Shown here: one piece after another, positions 11,911 through 23,620 of the stretch
Numbering within the stretch: the first letter of the stretch is position 1
Layout of the letters: each line of letters opens with the position of its first letter
Assembly: GCA_963970005.1 (NCBI GenBank)
Contig: CAXAMN010003669.1
Coordinates: 329,227 to 393,226, forward strand
From: Durusdinium trenchii
Lineage: Eukaryota > Sar > Dinophyceae > Suessiales > Symbiodiniaceae
Length of the DNA: 64,000 nucleotides
Direction of reading: 5' to 3'
Notes under the pieces: generated by a model
The model's input: only the letters and a program-made list of their open reading frames with translations
Told to the model about the DNA's origin: nothing
Databases searched by the model: none
Made by a program: the position numbers and the translations under genes

Positions 11911-12299
11911 CGCAAGTTCGACTCCGTCCTGTCGTCGCTCTTTGGCATGCGGTTAGCGTTGCGCATCTTGCGGCCGCACTCGCTCACTCTCAACCTGAAA
12001 AATCAGGGGTTAGGATTTGCACCCGGTCGAAAGAAACCTTGCTATCGCAAGAGTAACTCCAGCTAGCTTCGCTAGCTTTCGTGAAATGTGTCGGAGCATG
12101 TCGGATTTTTGGATGTGTCCTTATCATCTTTGAAGAACTTTGAGATGAGGACACCTTGCCCCACACCCATGCCTTGATCAAACTGGTTTGGCTCCAAGTG
12201 CACCATTTCAGACACTGTCCCCGCACCGGTGGCGGCCCCAAAAACACGCCGAAACCGCACTGCGATGCTCCGAACACGCACACCACGCCCGCGGTCAGT

Positions 12300-12605
12300 A
12301 TTTCCGCAGGTCGGTGATTTCCACCACCATGTCCATCGAGAGATCCTCACCGAGACGACTGGCTTTGGCGTTCATTGGTCATATGTGGAGTTCGACTGGC
12401 GTTTTTCTGGGATGTCCATGTGATCTGTTCCATCTGTGGATCTGTCAGGGTGTTGGAGCCGAAGTCGAACCCTTTTTGGGCAAAGTCTCCGTTAAAGGGA
12501 CGATCCGTTCGGCGCCGATGTTCGTTTTACCGGTGACGGTGCATACGTCTTAGACTGTCCTGAGATCGAGAATTGGCCCGATGAGTCCATGCCTTTGTTG
12601 TAGGT
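12300..12605 (+). pseudogene. Possible decayed coding segment, frame jumps
   Basis: Three protein-like pieces follow each other on the plus strand in different frames: HREILTETTGFGVHWSYVEF (about 12,330-12,395), then VGAEVEPFLGKVSVKG (about 12,450-12,497), then DDPFGADVRFTGDGAYVLDC with PEIENWPDESMPLL ending in TAG at 12,603. The last piece is convincing as protein sequence; the shifts suggest a broken gene or missed short introns. No family recognised. The minus strand has competing open frames, which lowers confidence. Confidence 0.3.
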
Positions 12606-13146
12606 CTCTGTTCCCACAAAGGGCTCTTGGGTCTCTGTGCCATCATCTCTTATCGCTTTGCAGAGTTTTCGGCAAATCTACGACGTCTCCAGCCGCTTCT
12701 ACACTCTTGGTGACATGACTATCAAGAGTGTAAAACTCAAGCCAACTAACAGCGAAAATCATCCAACATACTATCATGCTGACTTCAATTAGACGGTGCT
12801 TGCACACGTCTAGCAAAACATCAGCCAGGGGCTTCAAGGGAACTTGAAGACAACAAATCGTGCTTGTTTTTCCTTTACTCTCTTATCGTCTGTTGCAGTT
12901 CTCTCAGGTTTTGCAGCTCTGAAACCTAAGGACCTGCAAAGATTGTGGGTCTTTGAACCTCGAATGTCTGGATTAAGAGCTAGACTGAACTGTGGCATAC
13001 TGTGGCTGGCCACGAACCACTTCTAAATTGTCACATATTTTTCTAACACAGGCATCTTCGGGGGGCTGAAGGCTTCTGAAGGGCACAAACTCTTCCGAAG
13101 GAGGTCAACAAGACTGGGCATGCCTTTGTCTGGAGATTTCTTCTAC

Positions 13147-13280
13147 CCTGGCCCTCTACGCCAATTGCGATTGCGTATGGGGCCTCCTCCTCATCTTCTT
13201 CCTCCTCATCGAAGAAGTTGGCATGCATGTTTCCCAACAAGAAGCCATCTGCTGAAGCAGGGCAATAAAACTTCACCTTG
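13147..13280 (-). CDS. Candidate exon with acidic run
   Basis: Minus-strand segment CPASADGFLLGNMHANFFDE followed by an acidic EEEDEEEAP run and YAIAIGVEGQ, then a GT donor (GGCCAGG|GTAGAA). The 5' edge is not clear. Unknown protein. Confidence 0.35.
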
Positions 13281-13554
13281 GGAGGCAATCCAGAAGAACT
13301 TCACCATGTTTTTGGTGATGGTGGGAAAGGCGACCAAATGGACACCACTTGGAGGATTGTGACAGGTTTTCTTGTGGCTGGGCTGGTGGGGCTGGGCTGT
13401 GAAAGGAAAGCTCAAACATGCTCAAAGCTTTGGCTTTGGGGCTGTAAATGCTAACAAACACAAAGGATCTTGATACTGAACCTCTGCAGGTTGCTAGCCC
13501 AACCTCGCCCGTCAAAAGGGCTTGCCTCCCTGAAACATGGTCTGGCCAAACATG

Positions 13555-13725
13555 ACGCCACCACGAGTGACAGACCTGGGAGACAAATGAATAGACATGC
13601 TGCATGGCCAGCGGAAAGGGGCGCTGGGGGACAAATGAATAGAAATGTTGCATCGCCAGCGGAAGGGCGGACACCAGCAGTGACAGACCTGGGATAGAAA
13701 TGCTACATGGCCAACGGAAAAGGGC
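13555..13725. repeat. Three-copy ~55-bp tandem repeat
   Basis: Three imperfect copies of a unit made of GACAGACCTGGGA, GACAAATGAATAGAAATG, TTGCAT-GGCCAGCGGAA and GGGCGGACACC. It explains the repetitive open frame on the minus strand here. Confidence 0.75.
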
Positions 13726-15796
13726 GGACACCCCCCACAACCAAGAATGATCTGCCCTGGCATGCAACATGCAACTGAATTGCATTTATTGCTTTTGTGG
13801 GAAGGATGCTACCCCATCCTAAGCTCTGGCGTCAGCATGTGCCTTTTAGGACCGCCGGTCACTCATCTGCGGGGTTTGTTTGTTTGTTTGTTCCTGCAGA
13901 CGGAGGAGATTCTTCTGGCCCTAGTTTCAAGGCTGCAGGGGGGCGATAGTCCTTTTCCAAACGGCCCAGCGCAAAGTCCTTCCCCCTTTTGGCCGAAATT
14001 CATTGGGCATCTCTTTCTGAAGGCGCTGGCCAGCATAGCGAGCATTCACTAAGTCCTGCGATTCGCTGCGATTCGCGAGTTCAAAGGAACTGATGAACAC
14101 AACCAGTGGCCATAGCAGCTAACACAAAGCCATCTACACCATCTACTGTGCCAAAAAGGGATCACCCGGTTAAAACCCAAGCGCCGCACCGGTTTTTTCC
14201 GCCGCACCGGACCCCGGACCGGTCGAAGCCACCTGAATCCAAACGAGGACCTTCTGGGAAGACCGAGGTTCCTCAGGTCAGAAGCCGCCGACGTCAGGTT
14301 CGTCCTCCGGTGGGTGTGTTGTCCTCCGGTGGGTGAGAAGGAAGGTCACCAAGGTTTTTGAACATGTTGTGCTTATGAACCATTTTTGTAGGTTAACCAT
14401 TCAAGGAATGCTGAAGTTTGATGTATGTTGGTGGATCCTCTGAATGGCCAGCTTGATGAAAGGAACTTGTTGTTGACACATGCTGACATAGGATGCAGTG
14501 AAAGAGTTTCATCACTTTTCTCTGGGCAGAACACTACCCTGGCTGTTCAAGATTCCAAACATCCCTGTACACCGTGGAGGTCAGAAAAACCTGGTGACCT
14601 TGCAAGCCACAACTTCTGCACCTTGCACCTGAGGCCGGGTGCAAAGGAAAGCCAGGTACAGGAGGTACAGGAGGGTACAGGCAACGGGGGACCGTACCAG
14701 CCTCTCAACAGCCACACCGGCCATTCATACGAGTACATACTTACATATGGATCCATCACATGGAAAATGGATGAAGATCCAAATTTCTCACCCATTGGCA
14801 AGGCCTGTGCTACACCGTGCTACACGCTCGCTGACGTCAGGGCACCACCCACTCCAATAAGTTGGGCAATCGCTGGGTCCTCAGCGCAGCAAACGCGCTG
14901 CCGCGCGTCACGTGCAGACGTCCGGAACCTGCCTCCGCTGGGGTTTCCGGAACCCCCATTTATAGGGACCCCTGCCGTTCGGTCTCGTTGTGCCGGGGGG
15001 CACTTTCCATGCATGGAAGAGACATGAAATCCCTCGTCATCCCTGATTAAACGAAGGCTTCGGAGATCCTTCGCGGATTGTGGGGAAGTGTTACTGAATA
15101 CATAAGCACAACGAAAAAGGCACACCAGGGAAATGAAGAACATGTTGGTCAGCTTGCCCAGGCCTAAGTTCTCTTGTGACCTGGGTTCGAACAACCTAGG
15201 AGCAACCGATCTTGCCTTTCAAAAAGAAAGGGACGGCCAAGTCCTGCTACAATCTGCTAGATACAGTAAGTGCTGGAGATCCTTTTTTGAATATTCCTTT
15301 CGAGCACTTGATGTTTGATTTTCATGCTTGCTTATTAAAGGTACTTGGCATGAGAAGATAGACTGACAAACGCACTGCGATGAAGCAATCAACATATAAA
15401 ACCATTGTGATGATCTCTATCCGTGTCATCCACCGAGAAGGCCTTCAAGTTCAACCAGCAATTGTAAGACATTGATAAACCATGATAAACAACCATCAAT
15501 GCAAATATCAAAGAGCTCAACAGATCTCATCATATCTCAACATACGTACTGTAGTAATACTCATCAGCACCTGATCGTCGGCTCAGCTGCGATTTCGAGT
15601 TTCACATCGAATCAAAACGCCTCCGAAACCTTCATCATGCGCCCCAAAGCACTTCTCGTCTGGCAGCGGTGCAAAGTCCAAGCAAAGCGATTTCACCACG
15701 AAGCCTGGATGCGAAGCGATGTTAGGCGAAGGGCGCCGGAGTGGGCCGTGGGTTCGGTCCCTTCCTGTGGTGACCCACCTTGATCTATAAGACTCA

Positions 15797-15820
15797 TGAC
15801 TCATGAGATCTCATGAGTCA
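15797..15820. repeat. 24-bp perfect palindrome
   Basis: A perfect inverted repeat with no spacer centred on AGATCT: the left half reads TGACTCATGAGA and the right half is its exact reverse complement. It is preceded by a further ACTCATGAC, so ACTCATGA is also directly repeated. Confidence 0.9.
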
Positions 15821-16344
15821 CCACAGACTTTTGTTTCAGGACTGCATGGATCTTCGTCATCCGATGCGCGTGTCTCGCGTGTGTTTCATGTGCCGCGCCG
15901 TGTTCAGGGGCCATCCCGTCCACGCAGAGTCGAGCGCTGCTGATCTCTTCCAGATCCCTCAGTCGCCGGTCGGTTCTTCTCATTCCATCGGAAAAGAGGA
16001 CCTGCTTGGATCCGAACATATGACCTGCAATGACTGGAGGAACAGGAGCTAACACTCCACACAAACGGTGTGTAAGATGTAACAGCTGGATTCTGATTCA
16101 GAATGAACTGGGATCAGCTCACACATATGTTTCAACCTCTCAGGGCGATTGATATGACTTTGGGGTGAGGTCTCCGAAGCTTCTAAACGTGTTCATCAGT
16201 TCGAGGCCCTTCGTTTTTTGGTGTCGGCCCCAGCCCTTGCGAAAGCCCAAACGTCTGATTCTCCCAGGAGGTTTGATCCTTGAAGGTGCGGAGCTCGCAA
16301 CATTCTGCCTTCCTCAAGCAGTTGCTCTTAAGAACAGTGTCCAT

Positions 16345-16412
16345 AAGCTACTAGGAACAAGTGCCACGCTAGTAGTAACAAGTGCCTTACTAGTAGTAAC
16401 AAGAAGCTAGCA
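16345..16412. repeat. CTAGTAG/AACAAG dispersed repeat, copy 1
   Basis: Built of ACTAGGAACAAGTGCC and CTAGTAGTAACAAGTGCC words ending AACAAGAAGCTAGC. Related copies occur at 26,085, 29,345, 32,480, 54,700 and 62,067. Confidence 0.75.
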
Positions 16413-17041
16413 GTTGCTCTTGGATCTCGACTTTTCCAGCTCTGACTTTTGCAGAGGCGTCTCCTAGACCGCGGAGCTCATCCGCTCCTGCGATCGCCGC
16501 GGGCCGCCGCTCACTTGGTGTGACGGTACACCAAGGCTTCCTTGCCTTCCTTGCCACGGCAACATGGAGAGACTGGTAGCAGCATGGAGAGGGTGGCATC
16601 AGCGGTTGAATAGATGGTTCCGGATGATAAGACATGCCAATCGTCCATTTTTGAATGTCGAGTTTCTGACATCAACAAACAAACCATGCGCTTCACTGCA
16701 ACCCTTGAAAGCCCGCTCAGACATATCCCAAGCGCCGTTCGGCGCCCTATCCAAAACAGAGTCCCGGACAGTGACACAGTCCACAAAGCCCAGGCAAAGA
16801 CAAAAAAACAAACCACACCAATCTCTTCCAAGCCAAGTGATCTCAGTCAGCTAGTCAGTCACTCACTCACTCAAGCACAGCGCTGAAAACATGCTTGAGG
16901 TCTGCACATGGAGAAAAAAACATCCACCCATCACCGTGGTGGCGCCCAAGAATCCCACTGGCCCCCCCCCCCCAAAAAAAAAGGTACCTCTTGGGGTCTG
17001 TGCCTATCTACTCTGATGGCCCACTGTAAACATCTCCCAAC

Positions 17042-17209
17042 CTCATCAAATCCCAGACCGTTCCGCTCTGTGCGCTCCCGCAGAGCGCGCGCGCTCCGAG
17101 CCGGGCGTCCGTGGGGTCCCACTGCTCCACGTGCGCTTCAGGATTCACGCGCCCGGCCGCGGCGACCCACATGAAACCGCCAGAGGCGTCAGGACCATAG
17201 AGCCGTTCG
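17042..17209 (-). CDS. Candidate exon, unknown protein
   Basis: A minus-strand segment of about 55 residues with strong G/C third positions (RLYGPDASGGFMWVAAAG, then RVNPEAHVEQWDPTDARL, ending GTVWDLM). Acceptor TTCCCAG|CGAACG and donor GATGAG|GTTGGG. I do not recognise the family. It lies 355 bp downstream of the last assigned GT32 exon on the same strand, so it could be the 3' part of that gene or the next gene. Confidence 0.5.
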
Positions 17210-17306
17210 CTGGGAACTCCACGGGTATCCTTCCGCAAGAGCTCACCTCAGAGCGAAGAATGGGAAAAACCCTTAAAATGGGCATTGCCAGTGGGTTTGA
17301 GAAGCC

Positions 17307-17372
17307 ATCGCTATTAGGTTGGAGGCCATCGCTGTTCGGTTGGAGGCCATTGCTATTAGGTTGGAGGCCAAC
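17307..17372. repeat. TTGGAGGCCATCGCT tandem repeat
   Basis: Three to four copies of a 24-bp unit GGTTGGAGGCCATCGCTATT with small changes, in what is probably an intron or spacer. Confidence 0.8.
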
Positions 17373-17563
17373 CACTGTCGCTGTCGGCATGTGTGGTGGC
17401 AGTTTGTGGTTTGAGGTGTGGAACATGTCCAATCCTCAAGCCCTAAATGGATTCTGGGATTTCTGGGGTTGTCTAAGAACATTGGCAAGCTAACTCCCAC
17501 TCTACACATCTTGTCTCCTTCAGGTCGGCTTTCCCAGGCGCTCTTATTGGACCGGAAGGCGAC

Positions 17564-20500
17564 CTCCTTCTCCAGAACCTCTGGCACCGTTCGCGCCAGG
17601 AACTCGTGTACAGCGTCGCTCCAAACCCCCGCACCACTGAGCTGCAAGGTGTCTTGGAGTTTCCAGCTGTAGCGTTGCCGCACCAGCTCCTCACTCTCGG
17701 CACCCCAACCCAGCCCGAGACTGGGAGGGAAAAGCACGGTGCGGAACAATTTTGTAGTGCCGGCTCAAGTGAAAGAAACAACACCAAAGAAAAGGGCCGA
17801 AGGAACTTGTGATGACCAACCATTTTGAACCAAACCTCTAAGAGTGTACAATCAAACAATGTAAAGAGCACACAATGACAAAACCAGTTGTGCAAATATA
17901 TGCAAATATCAACAACCCTTTACATGATCTACACATTTCATCGCATCTATGCGTGAATGGCTTCTAGGCAGTCTGAGTCTATGCATGAGACATGGCACAT
18001 ATTGGCACATTATGGGGCGAGAAAGTAGCAGCTTCTTATTTTTGGGTCAAGTCCGGCACAACATCTTTCTGGACTTGTGCCAAATCGAGCTCGCTTCGGA
18101 ACCTAAACCGTCAGCCTCCCAACCCTCCCAAATCGGAGTCTCCATACATCGCAGCAGGACTGGATTCCCAGGAGCTGAGGCCAAAAACCATTGCCTGGGC
18201 TGGGTTCAAGAGGTTCAACAGGGCCAAATGGCTAAACCTGTGACTCCCTTCAAACGAATGAAACATCGGCGAACACCATGAGACCTGGATAGACCGGCCC
18301 ATGACCCTGTGCCACCTGTTTTGTAGCGCTGGAACAGGGCTGACAGTCCGTCAGCACTTACTCCCTCTCAAAAACATGTCGGATTTCAAGGTAAATCACC
18401 AACCGTGCTGTGGCCAGGAATCTTTCAGAAGATCTACGGTTTGCAGCAGAACTTCACTGACTAAGCTGCCCAAAAGCACTTTCATCTTTGCTCCACCCAG
18501 CCTTTTCCACCACCTCTAGCAACCGGGCTTCTGTGGCAAAACATGCCAAAACCCAACCGCCTGACGCGCGCAATCGCGGTGTCCGTGTGCGACCTCCGAA
18601 ACGATCTCGGAACCGAGCGGCTCGAACTGCTCGGTGCGGGCGAACTGGAAGAGCTTCCGATCCTCCTCCGGAAGGCGATGTCCGAACTCGTAGCCCGCGA
18701 TCATCGTCGCTTCCTCCGCGAGAATTTCGTGCGGGTCGTCGAGGTTTGGGTTTTGCGGTGTTTGGGGGGGGAACCGGGGAGGGATTTCTTTTGGGCGGAT
18801 TTGGGAGTCAGGTTCAGAGCTGAGGATATTGAAGGCCAGGATGATGGTGGGGTGACGGTGGTATTCAGGTCACTTCAAGACGACAACGACCCCCACCCGC
18901 TCCCTCGGGCGCGAAAAAGAGAGAGAGAGAGAGAGAGAGAGCGCGCGCGGGCACGCAAGGAAAGGCAAGTCATGTCCAAGCCACCCTAAATGATACGTAA
19001 CCGAATGAGCAGGACTCCCGAGCGCCGATGTTTATTGAATAATTTAATTATTTAAGGATGTTAAACTATATTGTAAATATTGTAAATATAGTTTTAGGAT
19101 GTTTCAGGCGAATCCAAGACCCTACACACCCTAAATCACATGTCAGAAAGTCATAAAGTAAGTCAAGAAGCACCAAGTCGAAGACTTTCAGAAAGTCAAT
19201 AACATTTCCATATGCAATATCATGCATATTGCAAAGCTTAATGTAATGACTCTAACTTTGACCTTGACATTTTCAGGGGTCCAACTTATACCATTCACCT
19301 CTAGGTCATATATCGATCCTGCATATTGTCTACTTTTTGTATATAATGACCATTTACCGACCTAGAGATGTCAAATAGAATCACTACAAAAAGTTTACCG
19401 TAGCTTGATCTCACAAACGCCTCAGTATAGCATCATTTGCATCATTAGGTTCATGAAAGACATACTAACGATTCCTTTCAACAGTTTGGATCATGTATCA
19501 CTACAAGCATCCCGCTGCCTCCACATTAAATATTGCAAGCCTTCAATTGTCCTTATGTTTTGCATGTTTTGTTTCACTACCACTTCCCCTCCAAACAAAC
19601 CTCATGGCAGGATATGCATTTCCCTACCCACCCAACAAAGTACGGATAATCACGGGCCTCAGCACCTTGGGTGCGGGCGGCGTCGAACGGACTTCCATTA
19701 ATTAGGAGGCTAGTAGTAGCAAATGCTCAACCCGCTAGCCTCTGCCAGCAAACTACCAGATGGGCCCAGTTCTCCTGGAAGATTTTCTGACATGCAATGT
19801 GCCGCTGAGCGTCATTCGGGATGCCCCACTCGTCGATGGGCTTCATGCATTCCACGTTGGCATCTGCATAGTAGCCGCCTTCCTTCCACAGGACCAAATA
19901 CCGGAAAACATCTGCCCGCTCAACCTTAGATGTCTCGAACTGAGAAGAGCCAGCAAATATAGCCGTTTTCGGACTTTCTGACAAACACTTAAACAATTTG
20001 TTCAAACACTTGTCAGCTTGTTCCGAAAGCAGGCCAAAGGTCCTTACAAGCCCTCCTCCACAATCAAAAGGTGCTACTAGTACCTCCTGATCCATCAGCA
20101 CCATGCAACTCAAGTGTTTTTGGAATATCTACTGGAGCATTCATGCTGGTCTCCGGCCATCCGGCGAGTGACGTGGGTAAGCCCAGGCCAAATAGGCCAC
20201 AGCAACTGGTCCGAATTCTGCTGGACAAACTTCTCAACTTCCTCGTCCTTCCTGGCCATGCAGCATGGATGCATACTGTATATATAGTAATTGTATATGC
20301 ACGCGTTGAATGGGTTGTAAGAGTTGTTGAGAGTGAGCCGGAACTCGGCTCGTGCTCCACCCTCCAATTCAGCGTGTTCTGCGGGAACCAAAGGTATCCA
20401 AGCATCCCAAGCAGCTCCGAAATCAGTCGTTTTGGGAAAAGCCAGGAATTGGCGGAGAAACTGGTGGAGATCTTCTAGGTCTCAACAACTCTTGAATTTC

Positions 20501-20930
20501 TTCTCTTCTCTGTGGAACACCGGCTGCTTTTCTTTGGGCCGAACCATGACCTCGAGGTCTGAGCTGCCAAGGTTCCAAAGCTTATGCTGGCACTGGGGGT
20601 TCTTCTGAATCCAGGTCTCTACCTGAGTCCGTGATCAAGTGGGTCCACCAAATGGATTTGGGGCCACTCTTCAAAGGTCTGCAAGAGCTTGCGGTAAATG
20701 AGGTCTTTTTTCAACACTATGTTTTTTTTGAAATACCCACTACTACTATCTTCCTCTATTTTGTCATACCGAGGAACCCACTTGGCCTCCGAGTCATTGG
20801 TCAAGCCCGTCTGATGAATGGAGCACGGGATTGACGTCAAGTGGAGCTTGCTGGTTTGGAGCAACGATGTGCACTGGCCCCGGGTCCGCAAAGCCCGCAG
20901 CAGCAACAGGAGGAGCAGCTGGACCAGCAT
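17564..20930 (-). CDS. GT32-type (OCH1-like) glycosyltransferase, multi-exon
   Basis: Likely a Golgi type II membrane glycosyltransferase that moves a sugar from a nucleotide donor. Minus-strand exons: 20787-20930 (Met, hydrophobic anchor LVQLLLLLLLRAL, then IPCSIHQTGLT, the family's N-terminal signature); 20551-20622 (WIQKNPQCQHKLWN); 20173-20247 (EEVEKFVQQN, ending LTH); about 19832-19924 (ERADVFRYLVLW, then GGYYADANVEC, the nucleotide-sugar site); 18594 to about 18790 (MIAGYEFG, FARTEQFE); 17564-17695 (LSGAGVWSDAVHEFL, matching the usual TGPGVWTDAV block). The first four exons join in phase 0, with GC and GT donors. At least one exon is probably missing between 18.6 and 17.7 kb. Odd point: the DXD motif reads D-A-N. 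Motifs are established GT32 features; exon joins are inferred. Start chosen because the anchor follows directly. Confidence 0.7.
18918..18945. repeat. (GA)n then (GC)n run
   Basis: About 13 GA units followed by GCGCGCGC; probably within an intron of the glycosyltransferase gene. Confidence 0.9.
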
Positions 20931-23219
20931 GGCGTGGCACGGCACCCGCTGATGGCACAGCACCCGCGTTTGAGCCGGGAGCGGGGAACCTGTCGGTTTC
21001 CCCGGCCCAACACCTTCAAGGACTCCTGAGCTATTGTATATAGCATACAGTAGGTCTTTAGGGAGTTGCATCACTTCCCACTTTTACGCAAGGGCTCTGG
21101 TTTGGAGTTGGTGGAGAAGTTCTTCTGCTGTCTTCAAACAATTGTCACCTCTTCAGGACCAATCAAGATAATCAAGGTAATTAGTGTTGAAGCCAATCCA
21201 TTGACCATAGAGATGTTCCATTGCATGATAGATCGATCATGACATGTTGCCTCTTCAAGTCTGGAGGGCGCTGTGTAGCAACCACTCAGCAGAAATAACC
21301 CAACCAACCCGTGCAAAAACCATGCCGTCAAACAAACAAGTGACGAACAAATGGGATTTCGGATCCATCAAACTGTTTGATTCTGTGGTCCAACATGAAA
21401 CACATTAAACTATAACTATATAGGCCCTTTGCACTGCAGTGTCACCCATTCTTGCAGCCAAAAATCTGGAAGAACCTGCTGCTCACACTCTTGGCATCGT
21501 CAATTCCGCGTGCACTCACATTTTCCGGTTGAGCACTACAGCCCAGGAGGAACCTGGGGGGAAGCAGCTCAAAAGGTGGGACTCAATGAAACCCAAGAAG
21601 GTAGTGGCTCCATTCCTGCCGTTCATGCCTCTCATACCAACCTGTGGGTGTTCCCTAACTACCGAGGAAGTTAATTCCCATTCTTCCTTTATTTGTCAAC
21701 CAATCTTGGACTGAAATTCATGGGTCCATGACCCTGTGCGCCTCACGAATGTGCAAACCTGAGGCAACAAACCACTGCAACCTTAGGTTACAGTAGTCCT
21801 TTTGATCGTTTGGGGTGTTGCACAGGTACACGTGGTATGCTGTACAAATTCAAGCTGATTTACCAATTCCCTACTCAATACCTGAAAACTACTGAAAGAC
21901 ACCTGCTGCATTTCACTCTGCAGCTGCATTCTTGCTTTGCCCTGCTAACCAAACTTGTCTCGCCTTAGGCTTGAGTGGCCCTCCATCTACATCCCAGCGT
22001 CACTTGCCAAATGAGAAATCTGCTACCCTGGTGTCATGCACAAAGTACACATACATACGTACGTAGAAGCGATAGGCTTTCAGAAAAACAAGGCTTTCCG
22101 AGAAGCATGTTTCCGAACAATCGCCAAATGCGGCCAAATGGAGATGGCTTTCAAACGACACTTGACCCAAACGACACTTGACCCCGGTCTTCATTGATAC
22201 GCTTTCATCCGCAATCCCCATTGACTTGCGATGAACGTCTTAAAGTGTTTCTCGAAATCAACTCCCCCCAGGTGAAAAGAACAGCTGCCTTGAGGAGATG
22301 CAGCCTGCCAAAACAAGTGATCCAAAAAGTTGAGCCATCAGCATCCATGGGCCATAGTGTCACACCAACCCAGCGCTTTTTCATGCTTTTTCCATTCTAT
22401 GTTAGAAGGAGGGAGTGTAGACAATTCTTTGTGCTTGGGCGGCTGACAAAGCACCATTTCAGACTTGATTAAAGGTCACCTGCGCTCCACGGAACTTCAT
22501 ATCTTGTCCACTCTCGTTGGCCTTGACCAAGTCCTGGGGAAGCGAGGGGGGGCCTGGCTGGCCCTGGGGCCCTGCTGGCCCTGGCTGGCCCTTTCCCACA
22601 TGGGGGATACTGCCTGCAAGTCGTTCCGTAGAAACATAGGGTCGAGCAATCTATCCGAGCATCAAAGTGAAGGACCAGTTGCTTTCACTCAGCCTGCTGG
22701 GTCTCTTTCCAGGCTTTGTCTCAATCAGCTGGAATCATTTCATGACCCGCAACAAGGGCCATGCGACGATTCGTTGGATTTATTGATCACAACACATGGT
22801 GGATGGGGCTATCATGGGCTATCCACCATTCCGCCAGCCCGTCAGCGTCAACTGTCGGATGGAACGGCATTCTGGGCCTTCAATTTCTGTCGTGGGCAGG
22901 TCACTGTCTGCTCAGCTTGAACACTTTTGAACATTGGGAGCCAGAACCGAAGACTAGCACACTTTCGAGGGCCGCGGCTTGTTGACCCCATCTCACATGC
23001 ACGCCCTTCGGTCCTTTTCCCGTTGGTCTGCCGTCAGGCCTGTGGCTGCTGAGAACACTGCGCGTGCAGTGGACCTTTTCACTGCTGTGGTTCCAATTGC
23101 CAGTGCGAAACCAGAACAAATCCATGGACTACGACACTTCCTGGTTCCTTCCCTTTGAATGGGCTGATTTCCTGCATCTTGGAATGGGGAGAAGCATGGA
23201 GAAGCTATGAGAAACTCAC
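20931..23219. other. Non-coding stretch upstream of the glycosyltransferase
   Basis: No exon supported. Contains a short CTGGCCCTGG-rich patch (22,540-22,595). Any promoter of the glycosyltransferase would be here, but I cannot identify one; dinoflagellate promoters lack a TATA box. Confidence 0.45.
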
Positions 23220-23620
23220 CATCCAGCAGCCTGTCGCTCGGGCCGCTCGGTGGCCTAAGAAGTGGGCATCTGTGAGCCCCAAGCGGTCCGCGATCTTCAC
23301 GTGGAAGAGCTCTGCATTCACCGCACCTTGCGCTGTCTGGATCTGAACCTTGGGCTGTCCGCGGTTGGGCCGGGGAAAGAAATCGGATCTCCTTTCAACA
23401 CAGGGGTGATGGATGTCCAGGAGAATGCTTGTCTTTCGAAAAACCACCTGGGCTGGTACAGGTCTTTGAACAAACAAGTAGCTCTGTGCATGTCCGCCTG
23501 AGCAAACATGATTTGGTGGACCTTCTTGGTGGTACCCTCCAGGAGCCTCGTGACAGCGGGAGATGCTCGTCCTTGTTTGACGTGCCGCCAGGGTGGTGCT
23601 TGGACATACCAAACTAAACA
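23220..23620 (-). CDS. Two exon-like segments, unknown protein
   Basis: 23220-23348 is exactly 43 codons on the minus strand (starts VQIQTAQGAVNAELFHVKIA, ends ARATGCWM) with a textbook donor GGATG|GTGAGT and an AAG acceptor. Upstream, from 23448 to about 23620, another frame reads PAVTRLLEGTTKKVHQIMFA and ATCLFKDLYQ, ending CCCAG|GTGGTT. The phases of the two do not join directly, so an intervening exon or a wrong edge is likely. No family recognised. Confidence 0.45.

Larger units (their letters stand above)
13730..17041. other. Largely non-coding stretch
   Basis: No gene supported. The best coding-like fragment is on the minus strand near 16,455-16,535 (RRPAAIAGADELRGLGDASA, followed by AAAA|GTCAGA), too short to call. 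A small GTACAGGAG triplication lies at 14,655-14,680. The plus frame 14,425-15,027 (200 codons) has no recognisable features and a competing minus frame. Confidence 0.45.

Noticed and set aside
11905-11935. tRNA B-box-like AAGTTCGACTCC
   Set aside because: No A box or foldable cloverleaf upstream; the 5' side is a CT-rich simple repeat. A similar GGGTTCGAAC at 15,183 also lacks a cloverleaf.
11650-12066. Frames rich in RERERE and SLSLSL
   Set aside because: Direct translations of GA/CT simple repeats.
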